This document shows, in pieces, positions 7,689 to 10,138 of a DNA stretch of 10,138 nucleotides. The first letter of the stretch is position 1. Every line of letters starts with the position of its first letter. Position numbers and translations under genes: made by a program. The stretch lies in NCBI GenBank assembly GCA_945931735.1, contig CAMEPN010000030.1, forward strand, positions 1 to 10,138, read 5' to 3'. The notes under the pieces are model-generated. The model did not search any database and had not been told where the DNA came from. It saw only the letters and a program-made list of their open reading frames with translations. Source of the stretch: an uncultured Clostridia bacterium. Lineage in GTDB: Bacteria > Bacillota > Clostridia > Oscillospirales > Ruminococcaceae.

Positions 7689-8971
7689 GTTGCTGTCAAG
7701 CCAGCCGTCCATCTCATTCCAATAGTTGTCCCAGTCCTCGTCGCTCCAGTTGTCGATATATCCGTAATCGTCCGTCGGTTCTGTGTAGGACGGGTGGTAT
7801 ACGCCGGAGTGGTGTAAGACGGCTCGGTGTTGGTCGGTTTGGTCTGAGCGGGCGTTGAGGTCGTGGTCTGAGCCGGCTGCGTCTGTGCGGGAGTTATGTT
7901 ATAGTCCGAGGGCATTGTTGACGAGTAATCCAGCCCGGTGAAATCGGAGCCGTATGCAGTCCCGCCGAAATAGGAATCGAAGCTGTAACGCGTGCCGTAT
8001 GCTGTGGGCAGCTTTGCTGAAATCGCGTCGCGGGTGTGGTCCTTGCTGAGCTGCGCGTCGGTGATGTTGAAGTAATTATAATAGTATGTAGTCGCGGGGT
8101 TGCCCAAGGGATCGTCCCATGTAACGTCCATGCTGTAATATTCGCCGTCAAGCTTGAGAAGATTCCATGCGTGAGCCTCCCCCGCGTAGCCAACTATGTA
8201 TGCAGCAGGGATACCAAGCTTCTGCATACAATACTGGAACGCATGGGCATAGCCCGCGCAGACGGTCTTTCCGTTGACTATCGCGCTGTATGCGCTCTGG
8301 TTATACTGGCTTCCCGCAACATACTGTATTGTATTTGTGAGATAGTCATGAACCAGCTTGACCTTCTCGACATCGTTCGGAAGCGAGGCAGCAAGGTTGA
8401 TAAGCGGAGCTATCGTTCCCTCGAACAGCTGTTGAGAGTTTTGAAGGTTGCTTGCCGTTCCGTTGAAGTTGACGGTAAGCGAGGTCACTATACCGCTGCC
8501 GTTCATATAATAGGTAAGCGAGCTGTCGACCCAGAAAAGCTCGGGGTGGTCGTAATAAACGCTGTACACGATATCCGCGATATCGCCGGACTGCACCGAA
8601 ACGCTCATGTTTATGGTCCGGCTTCCGTTATACAGTGCGGAATATATCTGATCGTACGCCTGCTTATAGGTTCCCGAAAGCAAGCTGCGGTAGAAATAAA
8701 AATCGTCCGAGGGCGAATTTCCGTTGATGTCAATTCCGCGTATCTGCCGAACAGGCGTTCTTCTGCGCGTTATCTGCTTGTCGGGATCGGGGTCTGCCTG
8801 CGCGGTTACAGTTATCTCCTCCAGCCCCGTGCCGAACGAAAGCTCGCTTCTTTCAGCCTCTCCCGAGGACAGGGCGCCGTCCTCATAGGTTTCAAATTCG
8901 TCAAAATCTGCCGCACAGCCTGTCAGCATTGCCGCACAAACCGCCGCAGCCAATATTCTCTTTATTTTCAT
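7673..8971 (-). CDS. Transglutaminase-like lipoprotein, frameshifted near the C terminus
   Basis: Predicted exported lipoprotein; 432 aa as read, about 490 aa if repaired. The signal peptide ends in lipobox LTGC (Cys19). An acidic stretch and an Arg-rich linker (ITRRRTPVRQIR, 67-78) follow, then a helical/beta region and the transglutaminase-like core with the family triad: Cys238 in TVCAGYA, His267 in EAHAWNLL, Asp282 in SMDVTWDDP. Such proteins have a papain-like fold and act as transglutaminases or peptidases; which applies is unknown. A Thr/Pro-rich linker (about 360-394, with PSYTTPAYTT) follows. There the frame breaks: restoring one C in the CCC at 7794-7792 turns TTRPTQNRR into TTPSYTEPTDDYGY, continuing the repeat pattern. 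As written the frame ends at TAG 7675-7673 after a nonsense-like tail. GGGAGGG lies 9 bases before ATG 8971. The catalytic domain is upstream of the break and intact. Confidence 0.88.
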   Translation of the reverse strand: MKIKRILAAAVCAAMLTGCAADFDEFETYEDGALSSGEAERSELSFGTGLEEITVTAQADPDPDKQITRRRTPVRQIRGIDINGNSPSDDFYFYRSLLSGTYKQAYDQIYSALYNGSRTINMSVSVQSGDIADIVYSVYYDHPELFWVDSSLTYYMNGSGIVTSLTVNFNGTASNLQNSQQLFEGTIAPLINLAASLPNDVEKVKLVHDYLTNTIQYVAGSQYNQSAYSAIVNGKTVCAGYAHAFQYCMQKLGIPAAYIVGYAGEAHAWNLLKLDGEYYSMDVTWDDPLGNPATTYYYNYFNITDAQLSKDHTRDAISAKLPTAYGTRYSFDSYFGGTAYGSDFTGLDYSSTMPSDYNITPAQTQPAQTTTSTPAQTKPTNTEPSYTTPAYTTRPTQNRRTITDISTTGATRTGTTIGMRWTAGLTATDMMT

Positions 8972-9020
8972 ATTCTCTTACCCTCCCTTTGGGTTTTGTT
9001 GTTAATTTTTGCACATATAT

Positions 9021-9049
9021 ATTACACTATTATGATTTGGTTTTGTCAT
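9021..9049 (-). promoter_or_regulatory. Promoter of the transglutaminase-like lipoprotein gene
   Basis: On the minus strand ATGACA (9049-9044) and TGTAAT (9026-9021) with a 17-base spacer, each one mismatch from consensus. Transcription would start near 9014, about 43 nt before the ATG. The AT-rich TAATATATATG overlapping the -10 gives alternative -10 placements. Confidence 0.5.
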
Positions 9050-9077
9050 CACCTTTTCGGGGGAAATATCGGTCAGT

Positions 9078-9104
9078 CGACAAGCGCTGCATATTCGTTT
9101 GTCG
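9078..9104. repeat. Imperfect inverted repeat in the divergent intergenic region
   Basis: CGACAAGCG (9078-9086) faces CGTTTGTCG (9096-9104) across a 9-base spacer, complementary except for one G-T pair. It lies about 29 bases upstream of the -35 box of the transglutaminase gene, a normal position for an activator site, but no regulator can be named. It lacks a T run on either side, so it is not a terminator. The 392-base stretch 8972-9363 holds this repeat, two divergent promoters and the first two feo operators; I see no gene in it. Confidence 0.35.
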
Positions 9105-9249
9105 CTGCAATGCAGTTTTATGTATTCTTTTCCTATGATCAACGCCCGCGGCATTTGTGGTTTTTGATACAGTTTGTCAAAACTAACCACTTGATAATGT
9201 GAAATATAACCAAAATTTGATCTTGATCCGAAAAAATCCGCAATTTCGC

Positions 9250-9278
9250 TTGACAAAACGCTAAAATAGGTGTATCAT
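9250..9278 (+). promoter_or_regulatory. Sigma-A promoter of the feo operon
   Basis: TTGACA (9250-9255, perfect) and TATCAT (9273-9278) with a 17-base spacer. Transcription would start near 9285, at the edge of the first palindrome (9286-9303), so a bound repressor would block initiation. Confidence 0.75.
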
Positions 9279-9285
9279 AATAATC

Positions 9286-9303
9286 GGTTAGCAAAAGCTA
9301 ACC
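9286..9303. promoter_or_regulatory. feo operator 1: perfect GGTTAGC-N4-GCTAACC palindrome
   Basis: GGTTAGC (9286-9292) and GCTAACC (9297-9303) are perfect inverted copies around AAAA, at the predicted start of transcription. The half-site resembles the TTAG/CTAA elements bound by iron-sensing DtxR/IdeR-family repressors (family knowledge), although the spacing differs from the classic DtxR box. The regulator is inferred, not shown. Confidence 0.7.
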
Positions 9304-9320
9304 AATAAAAATGAGCATAA

Positions 9321-9336
9321 GTTAGTTAAATCTAAC
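9321..9336. promoter_or_regulatory. feo operator 2: GTTAG-N6-CTAAC
   Basis: GTTAG (9321-9325) and CTAAC (9332-9336) around TTAAAT, 35 bases downstream of operator 1 in the feoA leader. It has the same half-sites and the same 6-base gap as the other two copies, so it is likely bound by the same regulator and could add a transcription roadblock. Confidence 0.7.
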
Positions 9337-9363
9337 ATTTTATATCCGAAAGAAGGAGGAGCA

Positions 9364-9576
9364 ATGATACCGCTTACAATGGCAAGTCCCGGGGAGGAAA
9401 ACATCATCAGAAAGGTCGGCGGAAGCCCCAATACGCGGAAGTTCCTTGAAAATCTCGGCTTCGTGGCGGGAGGGTCTGTCACCGTCATCAGCGAGATAAG
9501 CGGGAACGTTATCGTGAACGTCAAGGATTCAAGGGTGGCTGTTTCAAAGGAAATGGCTTGCAAAATAATGGTTTAG
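9364..9576 (+). CDS. feoA: FeoA family protein, first copy
   Basis: A 70-residue FeoA-domain protein, a small cytoplasmic SH3-like beta-barrel that assists the FeoB ferrous iron transporter. The sequence shows the family pattern: GGSPNTRKFLENLGFVAGGSVTVISEISGN, a short helix then the turn LGFVAGGSV and a beta hairpin, ending in a strand with SRVAVSKEMACKIMV. Length is typical for the family (70-90 aa). The start ATG is 4 bases after an AAGGAGG ribosome binding site. The gene is first in feoA-feoA-feoB, behind a promoter with two palindromic operators. It is more diverged from textbook FeoA than the second copy, lacking the usual basic R..LMDMG form, so the two copies are not a recent duplication and may differ in role. 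Confidence 0.88.
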   Translation: MIPLTMASPGEENIIRKVGGSPNTRKFLENLGFVAGGSVTVISEISGNVIVNVKDSRVAVSKEMACKIMV

Positions 9577-9585
9577 GAGGCAGTT

Positions 9586-9807
9586 ATGAGCACACTCAGA
9601 GAAGCAAAAATCGGTCAGACCGTCACAGTGAAAAAGCTGAACGGCGAGGGTGCAATAAAGCGCCGCATTATGGACATGGGGATAACAAAGGGCGTTGAGA
9701 TCTATGTCCGCAAAGTAGCGCCGCTGGGCGACCCGGTAGAGGTCACGGTGCGCGGCTATGAGCTTTCACTGCGGAAAGCAGACGCGGAAATGATAGAAAC
9801 TGTTTGA
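9586..9807 (+). CDS. feoA: FeoA family protein, second copy
   Basis: A 73-residue FeoA-domain protein. Canonical features are AKIGQTVTVKKLNGEGAIKRRIMDMGITKG, with the conserved helix RRIMDMG, then VAPLGDPVEVTVRGYELSLRKADAEMIETV, matching the PLGDP.....GY.LSLRK.EA.I pattern of classic FeoA. It is thought to bind or modulate the FeoB G domain during ferrous iron uptake. The ATG is 9 nt after the first feoA stop, and its AGGAGG (9575-9580) overlaps that stop codon, so the pair is translationally coupled or nearly so. It is followed by 55 nt containing a third operator palindrome before feoB. Confidence 0.95.
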   Translation: MSTLREAKIGQTVTVKKLNGEGAIKRRIMDMGITKGVEIYVRKVAPLGDPVEVTVRGYELSLRKADAEMIETV

Positions 9808-9825
9808 GATTGTTTGTGGGTATAA

Positions 9826-9841
9826 GTTAGTCTAGCCTAAC
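9826..9841. promoter_or_regulatory. feo operator 3: GTTAG-N6-CTAAC upstream of feoB
   Basis: GTTAG (9826-9830) and CTAAC (9837-9841) around TCTAGC, in the 55-nt gap between the second feoA and feoB. The surrounding bases AA-GTTAG and CTAAC-AT also match operator 2. No convincing promoter is seen just upstream, so it could act as a roadblock or control an internal start that I cannot resolve. Confidence 0.65.
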
Positions 9842-9862
9842 ATTAAGAAAGGATTATTTACT

Positions 9863-10138
9863 ATGGGAATAAAAATCGCGCTTGCGGGAAATCCGAACGC
9901 AGGCAAGACCACGCTGTTCAACGCTCTGACAGGCTCTAATCAGTTTGTCGGCAACTGGCCGGGCGTTACCGTCGAGAAGAAAGAGGGGAAGCTGAAAGGT
10001 CACAAGGACGTGACGATAACCGACCTGCCCGGAATTTACTCGCTGTCGCCCTACACGCTTGAAGAAGTTGTGGCACGTAACTACCTTATCGGCGAGCGCC
10101 CCGACGCCATACTTAATATTGTTGACGGAACTAACCTT
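9863..10138 (+). CDS. feoB: FeoB ferrous iron transporter, N-terminal G domain, cut by window edge
   Basis: The first 92 codons of FeoB, the inner-membrane Fe(II) transporter whose N terminus is a small GTPase domain. G1 is GNPNAGKTTLFNALTG (residues 9-24), G2 lies in NWPGVTVEKKEG, G3 is DLPGIYSLSPYTLEE, and the sequence ends at ILNIVDGTNL, just after the strand leading to G4. These match FeoB closely. Full-length proteins are roughly 650-800 aa, so most of the gene, including all membrane segments, lies to the right. The start ATG has AAAGGA upstream with about 9-base spacing. It is co-directional with two feoA genes and preceded by its own operator palindrome. Confidence 0.97.
   Translation, partial: MGIKIALAGNPNAGKTTLFNALTGSNQFVGNWPGVTVEKKEGKLKGHKDVTITDLPGIYSLSPYTLEEVVARNYLIGERPDAILNIVDGTNL

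Noticed and set aside
7786..7800. Programmed ribosomal frameshift in the transglutaminase gene
   Set aside because: The required shift is -1, but the site lacks an X-XXY-YYZ heptamer in the right phase, and a single missing C in a C run explains it better.
7403..7858. Arg/Asn/His-rich plus-strand frame across the repeat region
   Set aside because: Its low-complexity product (RNNRRNRHSRH) is the antisense of the Asp/Tyr repeat and has no initiation signal.
8036..9202. 388-codon plus-strand reading frame opposite the transglutaminase gene
   Set aside because: It overlaps the antisense of a lipoprotein with an intact catalytic triad, has no plausible start signal and shows no family features.
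9002..9256. 84-codon minus-strand reading frame between the transglutaminase gene and feo
   Set aside because: It starts with TTG inside the feo -35 region, has no ribosome binding site, and covers both promoters and the inverted repeat; it looks like chance.

Overview
The window looks like the chromosome of an anaerobic, low-to-mid GC Firmicute, most likely a gut or rumen Clostridia of the Ruminococcus/Oscillospirales type. This is inferred from family content and promoter style, not from a database match. Evidence includes sigma-A promoters with near-consensus -35/-10 boxes, strong AGGAGG ribosome binding sites, several Cys-lipidated surface proteins, a clostripain-type protease and a FeoA-FeoA-FeoB ferrous iron operon. 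No mobile element, tRNA, rRNA or CRISPR array was seen.

Layout. (1) 1-275, minus: start of rplU (ribosomal protein L21), running off the left edge, with a perfect-consensus promoter. (2) 575-1360, plus: an orphan multi-spanning membrane protein with its own promoter and a strong intrinsic terminator. (3) 1554-4976, minus: a tightly spaced cluster (18-nt gaps) of a small lipoprotein, a three-TM membrane protein and a clostripain (C11) lipoprotein protease. (4) 5068-7425, minus: a large STAND-type ATPase transcriptional regulator with a C-terminal LuxR helix-turn-helix, directly upstream of that cluster. (5) 7500-8971, minus: a transglutaminase-like lipoprotein with a Thr/Pro linker and an extraordinary Asp/Tyr tail. 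(6) 9250-10138, plus: feoA-feoA-feoB (feoB cut by the right edge), carrying three copies of a GTTAG-N6-CTAAC palindrome that look like metal-repressor operators.

The most unusual point is that three of the five genes in the central minus-strand block are disrupted. The small lipoprotein has an in-frame TGA inside its signal peptide. The membrane protein has an in-frame TAA at codon 8. The transglutaminase protein has a one-base frameshift and then an in-frame TGA, after which coding-like sequence continues for 61 codons. In each case the reading frame beyond the stop clearly continues the protein. TGA and TAA end intact genes nearby, so a wholesale change of genetic code is unlikely. Gene decay, strain polymorphism or sequence error are the main explanations.

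Functionally, the central block reads as a surface-protein locus. An Arg-specific-type protease, a transglutaminase-fold lipoprotein and a small lipoprotein with an acidic/Tyr tail sit around a signal-responsive regulator. Both large lipoproteins carry an Arg-rich linker near the N terminus, so they could be processed by the protease; this is a hypothesis.
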